DNA of 64,000 bases from positions 710,804 through 774,803 of the forward strand of contig MNCI01028444.1 of the NCBI GenBank assembly GCA_015680685.1, read 5' to 3'. The notes below the pieces were generated by a model. The model was not told the origin of the DNA, ran no database searches, and saw only the letters and a list, made by a program, of their open reading frames with translations. Position 1 is the first letter of the stretch; each line of letters begins with the position of its first letter. The stretch comes from Gnetum montanum (Eukaryota; Streptophyta; Gnetopsida; Gnetales; Gnetaceae). Positions 35,630 to 47,084 of the stretch are shown piece after piece. The position numbers and the translations under genes are program-made.

Positions 35630-37080
35630 ACAAAATTTTCTTTAACACATAGATCAAAAAGGGATTGAGAATGTGGTCACTGACCACCTTTCTCACTTAA
35701 GATGGAATAACAAAGAGGAGGAGAGCCCACTCTCTAATCAGTTTCCAAACGAACTCCTCTTTACTAGAGCAATAAGTGAACAAATGCCTAAAAAAGTAAT
35801 AAGGTATAATGGCATCCTCACATATCTTCTCATCCAAGAGATGCCATAAGACTTGGACTTTAGGAAAAAATAATAATTTCTTTATCAGGTCAAATACTTT
35901 ATGGAAATTAATGGACACCTTTAAAAGCTATGTGCTAATGGCCTTATTCGTTGGTATGTCCCTAACGAAGATCAACTACACATTCTCTAGGATGCTCATG
36001 AAGGGCCTTGCAAAGGCCACTATGTAAGGAGATGCATGGCCATAAAAATCCTAATGGTAGGATACTATTAGCCCACAATCTTTAGGGATGCCCACTAGTT
36101 CATCAAGTCTTGTAAATGTTGTCAATAAGATGGGGGGATGACTGCTCACATGGAAAGTCCTCAATAGTGGATTCAACCATTGGAGCCTTTTGACATATGG
36201 GGCATTGACTTCATGGGTCCCATCACACCCATGTCTAATGGAAAAGTGTATATTATAGTTGTAGTTGACTACTGCACAAAATGGGTAGAAGCAATAGCAG
36301 TTACTGCTTGTATATCATCCACTGCTACCAAATTTATACAACAAAATATCATAAATAGGTTTGGGGTGCCACATTTACTAATTTCTGATAATGGGACTCA
36401 TTTCACAAGTGCAACATTTAGGAAATTAATGCAACACTTGGAGGTAGAACATCAATTAACAACACCTTACCACCCCCAAGCCAACGGTCAAGCAGAGGTA
36501 ACCAACCAAGAGATTACAAAAATACTAACGTGAACCATTAATAAATATAGGAAGGATTGGAGTATAAAACTTAATGATGCTCTCTAGGCTTATCGTTCAA
36601 CTTAGGAACTTCCTATTGGATATTCTCCCTATGAGTTAGTGTATAAAAAACTTCTAATGCTCCTAATTCAATCTAAGCTTTGTGCACTCTTGATAGCCTA
36701 TAAATTAAACCTTGACCTAAGTCTAGCACAAAAAGAAAGATTGATCAATCTAAATGTGCTAGATGAAAATTGCTTAGTGGTCCTATCCTTGAATGAGGTA
36801 AACAAGGCATTCAGCAAGTAGCATCATGACCTTAGAATTAGGAAAGTAAAACTTTAACCAGGAAAGAAGGTTCTTTATTGGAACCCCACACATGTACCCT
36901 AAAAGACAAAATTCCAAACATTGTGTGAGGGACCTTATATAATTGATTAAAACTTTCTCTCTGGAACCATAGTAATTTACAAACCTGACAACCCAAATAA
37001 AAAGTAGTTGGTCAATATCCAACAAGTTAAACCATTCCTAAAACCAATACTAGCTAGTGTAACTACTACCTTAATAGATG
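35630..37080 (+). pseudogene. pol: Element E RNase H end and integrase, catalytic triad kept
   Basis: The first codons read D-Q-K-G-I-E-N-V-V-T-D-H-L-S-H-L, the end of RNase H as in D. The integrase N-terminal part is at about 35950-36120. A clean 117-codon core (36180-36533) keeps the triad: [16 protein letters not shown] and G-Q-A-E-V-T-N. The next stop, TGA at about 36530, stands at a former Arg codon. The C-terminal part runs to about 37080. Upstream stops make expression unlikely. Confidence 0.88.
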
Positions 37081-37781
37081 GACAACCATGTTCTATTTTT
37101 CGAATCTCCTCCCTCCAACTCAGTCATGGGGGAGATGGCCATCTGTGCTAACCATTATCATGGTCTCTTTGTTTTTCTACCTTTTTGTTTTTCACATTTT
37201 TTATTTTGCAAATTTTTTATTTTCAATTTTTTCTAATTTTATATCATTTTTAGTACCTTTTAAATTTCTTGATTATTTTACACTTTCTTATATATTTTAC
37301 TTTATTTTGTTTCCTTTTGTTTAAGTGAGGTATTTTCTCATTTTTGCTAATAAATTTGCTTTATTTTCATAAGACACAATGCTGTTATTGTTGTTTACTA
37401 ATCATGGTTTATGCTTAATGTGCAATTATTGATGTTTGGTTTCTATTTTTGAATTCTAATGTCTGATGACCTTGACATGGTTTATTTTTCATGGAATAGG
37501 TAGTGAGTCAATGTCATTTGCCCATCCAATGAACTCTATGGTTTTCCTTGTTCTGGAAATTTGAGATCCCTTTTCATTAAAGAAACTTTTTAATTAATTA
37601 GTGATCTAGGCAGTTCTAGAATTAGGAAGGATCCAAAGGTTTGTAAAGGATGTGACTTCAAGGGGACCCAATACTCTTTATACTCTTCTTCTTTCTTGAG
37701 TTCTTGAGTGCTTTTGTGGAATTCTTACTGTTCCATACCACCCAATGATAGGAAGACAAATAACATCGTTGCATAGTGTGG

Positions 37782-37809
37782 TTCCCATCATTCAAAAAAA
37801 TGATGGGAA
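37782..37809 (+). repeat. Conserved hairpin in the post-integrase region (element E)
   Basis: Arms TTCCCATCATT and AATGATGGGAA enclose a 6-base loop. F and C carry the same hairpin with paired base changes that keep the stem. Confidence 0.75.
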
Positions 37810-38640
37810 TTCAAAGCACACCCCTTAGACAAATAAAAGAGCTACAAGCACTGGTTATGAAACTTGAAAGACATGCACCTATGCCTAAAGGTTTCCTCTA
37901 ACTAAGGCCCTCTCTCTCTCTCACTTCCTACTCCTCCTTCTCCTCTTTGTGGAATGGTGGTTATTTTGTGGAAGCACTCTTGTGTCTTAAGTCAGTGGAT
38001 TAGTCTTAGAGTGGTAATGCAAAGTTACTAAAAGTGGATGGTTTTGGTCTGGACTAAGGAGGGAACTTCTTAGGTCATTTTAACCACAAATTTCACAAGG
38101 GACTTCTTATGACCTCAATTTGGAACTCCATTCCACCTTCTCTATCATCCATCCATGCTACCATAATTCACCTCACTACCAAGTTCTATGTTATAATCTA
38201 TGTCTTGGTCTAATGTGTTGGGATTCTTGAGTGGACTCTTTCAGGTTGGTCCTTAACTTGTCATGATCATTAAATCGACTATGGGGCCCATGGACTCCTT
38301 AGTTGAGGTTATGCAAGGGCAAAAAGGGCATGAGCCTGCTATGGGGAGGACCCACTTACATAGCTTTTGGCTTGAATAGTTAAGGTTCATTACCTTTAAC
38401 ATCACTGCAATCCTATATTTCATATTTTTCATTATGTAAACTGCTCAGTACTCCTTAATCTTTCATTGCATTCATCCATTAAATCAATTTTTCTCCATTT
38501 TTTCAAATTTATGAACTTCAACACACTCTGCTCATGATTTCATACTATTCTTGGTCTTCTAAGCTTTCATTTGGCCCTAATTTCATAGAAAAATTTCTTG
38601 TATTTTGAAAGTTTGACCAAAGTCAACAATGATCAATAGC

Positions 38641-38718
38641 TATGTCAACAAGGCCTCGTCAACATAGGCGACCACGTTGATGAGGCCTCATCGACATAGT
38701 GCAAAAATACTATATATA
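38641..38718 (+). promoter_or_regulatory. Internal U3-like promoter before ORF3 (element E)
   Basis: A near-palindrome GTTGATGAGGCCTCATCGAC (38676-38695) contains GGCCTCATCGA starting at 38684, 27 bp before TATATATA (38711-38718). The E LTR has the identical 11-mer at 52115, 28 bp before TATAAATA. The ORF3 ATG lies 443 bp downstream, close to the 456 bp in D. Confidence 0.62.
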
Positions 38719-39153
38719 CCACTAGACACTTTGGAATTTTTTTGCAATTTTCTTATAACACGTGGAATTTTTGCAATTTTTCAGAGCCCAAAACCTTCTA
38801 GAGCTGATAACTTCAAACCATTTGTCCAAATCACTTCATTTTTTGATCCTGCACTTACTAGAGGTAAGATCTTTATTGTGGGGGCCATAAACCTTAAGGT
38901 TTCTAATGAAAAATCAATGGAATTTTTTGAAACTTTTCCTAACTCCCCCAAAGGGTTAATAATGTTAACCATATATAAACATCAAATTTTTCTAAGTTAC
39001 CCCTTCCAACAACCTCCATGATGAATTATTCATAATAATAACACATAAAATAAATAATAATTGAATTCATTAACTACCCTCAAGAGTTAATGTATCACAA
39101 TTGTTTTAAGGTCACACAATGATTGCTAATCCATGATCTTATTGTGATTATAG

Positions 39154-40028
39154 ATGGCGCCCAAACAAAAGCGTCCACAGGAAGGAGAACCCTCACAACC
39201 ATAGGAGAAATGACTTAGAGCTGAAAGAGGCCAACAAGAACAAGGTTAAGAACAATAAGAGTTGACCCATGCAACTAAACCTCTTCATGAGGAACCCGAA
39301 GTGGAATTTGTTTGACAGATTCCAAAGGAAGAAGTGCCTATCAAATAATCCCAACAAGACGAAGTGCCTAGACCTGTGCCAAGGCTTGAGGTCACTCTAA
39401 CTCAAGCTTGCCTAGACATCATCAAGTCCTAAGAAATTCAAAAATTAGTTCTTCAAGAGATAAACTTCGGGCCATTTTTGGAAAAAGCTCTAAAGGATGT
39501 CAAGACATAATTGCAAGCCTCTCCCATGTGGCCAATCATCACGTCCAGGGGAGAATGGTACATGGGAGAGACCTATCTTTTCGAAATAGTCAAAGGCTAG
39601 GGTCCATTGTAAAAATCAAAGACATTCAAGTGTCCTACTCAGTAGAGGCTATTGCACAAGCATTGGGTTTGCTAGACAATGGAACATAATTGGCAAAGAT
39701 ATCAACAAAAGATGATCCTAAGGCCAAAAGGGAATGGACCCGACAATGCTATGGGGTGGACCGTAAGGAGTATGGTGCACTCACACCAACAAAGCAAATT
39801 TATTTCAAGATTGTGACCTATCACCTCAATCCAACAATGAGGCCAAGCAAGGTGACTACTTTCTCCACCTAAGCATGCACCACTCTAAGTGAAAAATTTC
39901 CTGTTAACCTTCCACAATTGATTTATTTGCAAATCAAGAAGCATTTCAAGGAGAAAAAACATGGAATGAAAACCCTACCCTTTACATGCCTTATCAGAAA
40001 ACTTTGCAAAAGGATAGGCATTGTTCAC
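39154..40028 (+). pseudogene. Element E ORF3, first part
   Basis: It starts ATG at 39154 with M-A-P-K-Q-K-R-P-Q-E-G-E and is homologous to ORF3 of D. A clean stretch at 39690-39872 reads Y-G-A-L-T-P-T-K-Q-I-Y-F-K-I-V-T-Y-H-L-N and lies in the plant-transposon-type domain. It continues to L-I-R-K-L-C-K-R-I-G-I-V-H, where element F interrupts it after base 40028. Stops at former Gln codons (TAG, TAA) recur. The rest is at 49852-51831. Confidence 0.72.
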
Positions 40029-40821
40029 TAATGAGCCGCGATATCGTGTACGTGATATCACATCGGCCATGCAATATCGCATCCTACCTCATCTTCTATA
40101 AATAAGAGGCAGCGCCCTTGGTTCCAAGCCAGTTAAACTTAGACCCTTAGCCAAATTCTTGTAGTTTAGTCATTCCAGAGTTAGAATTATTTCTGTGTGC
40201 CCGCAGTAGGAGCCATAGAGTGAATGGATCCTTATTCAAGCAATTTGTACCTAAGCACAATTTTGTGTACGGCAATAAAGACAAACTTTATGATAAACCT
40301 TGCAGCATACAGATTAAGCTAATTAGTAATTAATGATTGTTTGATGCTTTCCTAGTTAATTAATATCTCTCTCAACCTTCAACCCCCTTAGTTAAATACA
40401 CTCAGTACGACTGCTTCGAGCATGCGTGTAGCGCTTGGTAACCCAGTAACGATTAGCGTTTGGTAATCCCAACAACGTTGCACTGGTTTAGGATGTGTAC
40501 AGTAAGTGGGAACGAATACTAGTGTTAGGAACATTTAGAAACTAGTTAATGAATAATTAATGTAAGTTAGCCACTTAGTTCTCTCTCCCTCTCCTTTATT
40601 AGCAAAAGACATAAAAAAGACAAAAGCTATAAAAATCATATACCTCAAGCTTACTTAACCATACAACTGTGACAATACAAGTAAGTTTGGGAAGACAACG
40701 ATTGATTAACCCTGAGTGTTTCATAAAGGCACGTAAGCATTTAGTCCTTGGAGTTCGACCAGATCGTGCATGAACGCTCGTATTTGTATGGTTGAGTGTA
40801 GGGGTACCTCGCCACTCATCA
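40029..40821 (+). repeat. 5' LTR of element F
   Basis: It is 793 bp, TAATGAGCCGCG to GCCACTCATCA (first dinucleotide mutated from TG). Two GATATC motifs are at 40040-40059, TATAAATA is at 40097-40104 and AATAAA at 40274-40279. Confidence 0.93.
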
Positions 40822-40904
40822 TATCATTGAAACGTTAGAACGAACCCTTAGGGTTAATCAAAGAAAGAAAATACAATGGTACATTGCACACCGAACAAGA
40901 CAAG

Positions 40905-43900
40905 ATGTCTTCTTCTTCGCATAAGAGCACTTCACCAGCTAGGACTAACACAAGAGGCAGTCGATGACATAATACACATAACCAGGATCTACTAGTTCCT
41001 CAACAGTTTCATGTGGTATATACTCATCCTGATGAGTATGTACCCGATTTCACCTTTATCCTCCACCAAGATGAACAACTGCATTGGAGAGACTTGGAGG
41101 GTAACATAGTGTTGCGTCTAGACCGATCAGTCCCCAACATGCTCCTTCGTGCTCTTACATGAATAGGCATGCCACTTTTATATGCAGAATACATTGCATG
41201 TGATCATGACACAAGGGACTATCATCCCACAGAAGCGCAACGTCAAAGGGACTTGCGACAAGAGAGATACCATACATCCTTGAAGGGTAAATGGCCCCAT
41301 GATGCTCCACACGTTTTGAGCAAAATTGAGAATGGTGAACCTGCTTCAACAGGTTCCCCATGAAACGATGTTCCTCCTCCTAACATTGGTCAAGAGGTAG
41401 TGTATCAGAACCTCCACTCTACTATTCACAACCCTGGTTCTGATACCCACGAACATGAAGTGTTCAATGAGGAAACATGAACACATGATAAGGACGGACG
41501 TTCTGATCGTGATCATGATCGATGCTGAGACCACCGAAGAGAAGGTATAAAACACCATCATGGCGATGGTTCTCCTTCTTCTTCACCTTCATCGTCACCT
41601 TCATCCTCTCCTTCAGTGTCTACACGTAGTCACAGGGAAACCAATCATGAGGATAAGGGAAAACAAAGTGAAAAACATTGATGAGACAGTCGAGAACAAG
41701 GACAAGGGCACTCTAAGGAATCAAGGCATAGAAGAAGGAAGAGTAGGGAACCGTGTAGACACCATAGACTCTATGAATGAGATGATCATGAAGAACCTCT
41801 ACTCGTAACTAGAAGCATGCTAGATATCACGGAGGTCGTAAGAGTTCCAACAAGGCATCAAAAGGATAGTAGGATCAAGAGGTTATACATGAACAACATC
41901 ACATGATTTGAAGGGGATACAACTCTGATCCTCAAAATCATTTACAAGCATTCCACAATGCATGTGCCTTGCAAAACATAGAAAAAAAATGGCAAAAACT
42001 GAAGTTATTCCCAAGGACACTAGTGAAAGAACCTAAAAGTTGGTACTAGTCCTTAGAACTGGAATCCATTCAGAGGTGGAGTACAATGTTAGAAATTTTT
42101 AATGATAAGTACCAAACGTACTCCCAAGTGTCTAATCTATAGAAGAAAATTCAAGGATGGAAGCATGGAAATCATGAACCCTTGGATGTTGCCATGGGCT
42201 GCTATTACACACTGTTACATCATTGCCCTGGCCATGGTTATTCGCAATGGGATCAACTACACCATCTCATGGATGGACTTAGGCATGAAACAAGAAGAAC
42301 CCTTGGGATGTATGCCCAAGGGAGGTTATCAGAGCTTAGGTCTCATCAAATTCATAGATTGCTAGAGCAAGTAGCCAAAGAAGAAGGTGAGCTACGAAAG
42401 AGAGAAAGTGTGGAAGAATACAACTAAGATCCTTCCCTCCAAAAAAAGGGAGTGAGATTTTGTGAGGAGGAAGAGGAGTCACCACTCGAAGAGATGGTGA
42501 ATAGGAAAACTTTGCCTCTCCAAAAGTTAACAACAGAAGTATCGACAAAGGTAGACTAAATGTAGGACTCCCTGGATAGTAGGTTTGAAACTATTCTTAA
42601 AATTGTAGAGGAGTCTAGGGAGTGAGGTAGTGACCACAACAAAAAGAAAAAGAGAGAAGTGGAAAATGCACATAACAAGGGTAAGGGAAAAATGGCCATC
42701 ATAGAAGAGATTATGGATTCAGACACGGACAATGATGGTGGATGCGAGATATGCCAATACGACCATCCTAAGGGATGTTGCCCAGTAATCTCACATCTAC
42801 AAGAGTCTGGGGTGTATGCACTCAACCCACAACTAAACAAATAGTAAGCACCCCAACGGTTACCTTATCCCCAAGGTAACCCAAGGCAGTTCCACCAACC
42901 TTCAACATATTATCCAAGTGGAACTCTACCACAACTCATTGAGCAACATCAATAGTGGCAATACCCATAGTCATGGGGGATGCCACCACTAAGGCAATAA
43001 TACCCCTACCGGCAACCTAACCCATATGGCTACTACGTGTAGCATCCAATCTCTCCACGTGACTCTGTTAGTCATGTTACACCACAACATCACTACCAAG
43101 CTCGTGAGTATTATAGAACTCCTTCTCCTAGGGAAGATAACCCACAAATATACCATCCTTAAAATCCATCTGCAGCTCTCACACCAATAGCTCCATTACC
43201 ACCTACTCCAACAATGCAAGGGGAACTCCCTACTCAACCACAGCAATGCAATGCCACAAGGGCTGTAAATCCTCAACCCGTGGTTGGTTCTGACAATCGT
43301 ATGAAGAAAAGACCTTTCTTCAAAACCAATAGTCCATCCAAGCCCTTACAACCACAAGCGGTTGAACCTCTGAATGCCTCCCCCTCAAATAAAGCTTCAG
43401 AGCTCCCTTCAAACCAAACATCAAGCTCAACGCATACGATTATGTTAACACATGCCGTAACTGACTGGATCAAGGTTGGCCACCTTCCCAAAAAATTCTC
43501 TGATCCTAGAAGCCCTCTAATCTATCTCCAAATAATTGGGAATGAGCCATGCAAAGCTCTTATGGACTCAAGTTCTGGAGTCAACTTAATAACACAAGAA
43601 ATGTACAAAGCCTAGAACCTGCCTCCATTAAGCAACAGCAATATTCGCCTAGAGCTGGCTGACCAATCCATCACTATTCCCTTGGGACTAGTGGAGGACA
43701 TCATCACCACTATGTATGGGTGGTCGTACCCAGCTGATTTCCTAGTGATACAAGTGAATAATGGTAAAGGGGACTTTCCAATAATAATGAGAAGGGCATG
43801 GCTAAGTACTATAGATGCACGCCTAGGAATCTGTGATCTTTCCCTGGAAATATCTAAGAAGAAAAATTTTGGAAAGATTGAGAAGAAGAAGGTTCCATGC

Positions 43901-43990
43901 AATGCATACAGTGATACAGGGTGCAATTGCGTGCAAAGATCATGGGTTGTGCAAATTTTAGCATTTCCTACATGCAACCGGTGTGCATAA
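40905..43990 (+). pseudogene. gag: Element F gag and protease, nearly continuous
   Basis: It starts ATG at 40905 (M-S-S-S-S-H-K). D-E-Y-V-P-D-F-T-F-I-L-H follows, then a Ser/Pro-rich and an Arg/Ser-rich disordered part (about 41560-41800). A one-base deletion near 41918 shifts the frame. The gag core (about 41930-42420) has W-D-Q-L-H-H-L-M-D-G-L, and the zinc knuckle at 42743-42782 reads C-E-I-C-Q-Y-D-H-P-K-G-C-C-P. Protease follows, with A-L-M-D-S-S-S-G-V-N-L-I at about 43555-43590 and G-D-F-P-I-I-M-R-R-A-W-L-S-T near 43770. Most stops in the first part are TGA at former CGA codons. Confidence 0.88.
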
Positions 43991-44239
43991 GACATTAATA
44001 TACAAAATTGCTTGTATGCAACAGCCACACAACAAGAAGACACCCAATGGTTGATAGCTAATTAAGAGAGTAACTCACTAACATGCATGGAACTAAGTGA
44101 GGGAATAACTTGTGCTTACATCAAAAGCATAGATGCACTACAACAATTTTGTTGCCAACTTCCAAGCCTTAACCCTAAAAACATCAACTAGGGGAAGTTG
44201 GAAATTCCTAAAAAATTCAAACAAGACCCCTAGAATTGA

Positions 44240-47084
44240 AACCATTGCCCACTAGTCTGGAATATATGATCCTCAAAAATGGAAAATCGGTAATCATCAA
44301 TGCAATACTTACTTCCAAACAAAAAGGAAGACTGCTGAAAGTGATAAACAAGTGGTCAAAAGCCTTTGCCTAGTCATATCCCGAATTAACTAGAATAGAT
44401 CCTAGGATATGCCAGCATAGGATTTACACTAACCCCTCCATAAAACCTCAAAAACAACCGCATAGGTGATTGAACCCAAAATTGAAGCAAGTAGTAAAAG
44501 AAGAAATAGAACAGCTTCTTAAGGTCAGGTTCATATATCCCATTGCTGATAATGAATGGGTTAGCCCTCTAGTGATCGTGCCTAAACAGGGAGGAAAATG
44601 GAGGGTGTCCATAGATTTTAGGCTGCTGAACATGAAACATTTAAGGATCACTTTTCATTACCATTCGTTGACCAAGTCTTAGAAACCATAACAGGGCATC
44701 GCTATTACAGTTTTCTGGATGGCTATAATGGATACAACCAGATATGGATAGCCCCAGAAGACCAAGCCAAGATAACGTTCACCAATCCTTGGGGAATGTT
44801 TGCATATAAACAAATGTTGTTTGGCTTGTGTAATGCTCCTGCCATGTTTCAACGTCTAGTTCTAAGCATATTCCAACAGCAGATAGGGAATGGAGTGGAA
44901 GTCTTCATGAACGACTTCTCCACCTATTGAACAAGTTTTGATCAAGCCTTGGACCAATTAGAGAAAGTGCTAAAAAGATGCGTAGAAACCAATTTAAGCC
45001 TCAACTAGCAAAAAAGCCATGTAATGGTCCAAGAAAGCATAGTACTTGGGCATAAGGTTTCACATGCAAGAATAGAGGTAGACCCAGATAAAATTAGGGT
45101 CATCCAAGGAATCACTCGTCAAACCGAAACTATCAAAGACATTCAGCCATTTCTTGGACACACTAGCTACTATAGGAGCTTCATTGAGAACTTCTCCAAG
45201 ATCTTCAAACCATTGGTAGATCTAACAAAGAAGAACATACCTTTTGAGTGGACTAGGGAATGTGAACGAGCATTCCAAACTTTGAAACAAAATCTTGTAG
45301 AAACTCCCATTCTACAAGCTCCTAACTGGTCCAGACCATTCCACATAATGACTGACACATCCAATTATGCTTTAGGAGCCGTACTTACATAGTTAGATGA
45401 CCAAAAACACCCTTACTACATCCACTGTGCAAGTAGAAGTATCCTCGGTGCACAACTTAACTACATAACTACAGAGAAAGAATTAATGGCTATAGTGTTT
45501 GCACTGGATAAGTTTAGGCACTATGTGTTAGGTTACAAAGTGTTCATCCACATGGATCATAGTGCAATTTGGTTCCTCATGAACAAGCCAATAGTTAGCC
45601 CTTGTATTATACGATGGCTAGTAATCCTACAAGAGTTTGATCTAACGATGATCAATCGAAAAGGTACCGAGAACATAGTTGCAGATCATTTACCTTGGTT
45701 GCATTGGGACAGCAAAGAGGATGAGTATGTAATGTCTGATCACTTTCCTAATGAAGCCCTATTTGTTGGTGTAGTGAATAACCAACCCATGGATACGAAT
45801 TGGTATAGTAGCATTCTCACCTATCTCCTTATTCAACAAACACCACAAGAGCTGGACTTTAGGAAGAAACAACAATTTCTTCACAGAGCCAAGTACTTCA
45901 TGGAGATCAATGGACAACTTTACAAAGTGTGTCTTGATGGCTTGGTTCGATGGTGCGTGCCCGAGGTAGACCAACTGAGAGTTCTCCAAGATGCTCATGA
46001 GGGCCCTTGTGGGGATCACTATGCAGGGAGACGAATGGCTATTAAGATCTTGCTTGCAGGATATTATTGGCCAACATTATTTTGGGATGTCCATCAATTT
46101 TTCCAATCTTGTGAGCACTATCGACATGATGAGGGAATGACTGCTAAAATGGAGGATCCACAACCATGGATTCAACCATTAGAACCCTTCGACATTTGGG
46201 GAATAGACTTTATGGGGCCCATTACACCAATGTCCAATCGAAAAGCTTACATTGTAGTCATTGTAAACTATCTAACAAAATGGGCTAAAGAAACTACTAT
46301 TACAAACTATACATCATCTATAGCTGCATGATTTATGCAACAAAAAATTGTAAACAGGTTTGGTGTGCCATGTGCACTTATTTTGGATAATGGAACACAC
46401 TTCACAAGTGCAACTTTTCGAAAGTTAATGTAATGCTTAGGGGTTAAACATAAATTGACTACACCTTATCACCCCCAAGCTAACGAACAAGCTGAGGTCA
46501 CCAATTGGGATATCACTAAAATATTAACTAGGATAATTAGCAAGTATAGGTGAGATTGGAGCACTAAACTGAATGATGCTCTTTGGGCATACTGCTCCAC
46601 CTGGAAACTCCCTATAGGCTACTCTCCCTATGAGTTAGTGTACAAAAAGCTTCCAATGCTTCCAATTCAAACTGAGCTCTGTACACTATCAATGGCTTAT
46701 GATCTCCACCTTGATCTTGATCTAGCACAAAAACAAAGGTTGGCAACTTTAAACATGCTAGATAAAAACCAATTAGCTACCTTGTCATCAAATGAGTTGC
46801 ACAAGGCATATAACAAGCAACATCATGACTTGAAGATTCGAAAGGTTAACTATCAACTAGGAGATAAGGTTCTCTACTGGAACCCCACACATGTGCCACA
46901 ACGCACAAAATTTCAAACATTGTGGAAAGGACCTTACATTATTCATACAACCTTTCCTTCAGGGGCCATGACCATATACAAACCTAAGAGCCCTTATAAG
47001 AGATTGTTAGTCAATGTGCAACAAACCAGACCCTTCCATGAATTTAGAATGATCAATGCACATAATACCTCTAAGAAGAGATGA
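44240..47084 (+). pseudogene. pol: Element F RT, RNase H and integrase, best preserved pol here
   Basis: RT begins near 44470 with N-P-K-L-K-Q-V-V-K-E-E-I-E. A one-base deletion near 44637 shifts the frame. The RT box near 44905 reads F-M-N-D-F, the first catalytic Asp now Asn. From 45024 to 47084 one frame runs through RNase H (M-T-D-T-S-N-Y-A-L-G-A-V-L near 45350; H-M-D-H-S-A-I near 45550) and integrase, broken only by four stops: TAG at 45390, TGA at 46329, TAA near 46430 and TGA near 46550. Integrase keeps G-I-D-F, L-D-N-G-T-H-F and Q-A-E-V-T-N. The C-terminal end has Y-W-N-P-T-H-V-P and K-G-P-Y-I-I. Confidence 0.92.

Larger units (their letters stand above)
37085..39153 (+). other. Element E non-coding region between integrase and ORF3
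   Basis: It has the same landmark order as D: polypurine tract at 37127-37135, a T-rich stretch, a perfect 11-bp hairpin (37782-37792 with 37799-37809), the shared block at about 38330-38360, the internal promoter block (38641-38718) and a leader ending GTGATTATAG before the ORF3 ATG. No gene is seen. Confidence 0.75.

Noticed and set aside
37088-37324. Hydrophobic plus-strand frame after the E integrase, possible small envelope-like peptide
   Set aside because: The matching stretches in D and F are T-rich but not open in a shared frame, so no coding conservation is seen.
38781-38972. Overlapping frames on both strands in the E leader
   Set aside because: They lie between the internal promoter block and the ORF3 ATG and are not conserved as protein in D.
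43214-43615. Stand-alone 133-codon gene
   Set aside because: It is the gag tail and protease of element F in the family frame, not a separate gene.
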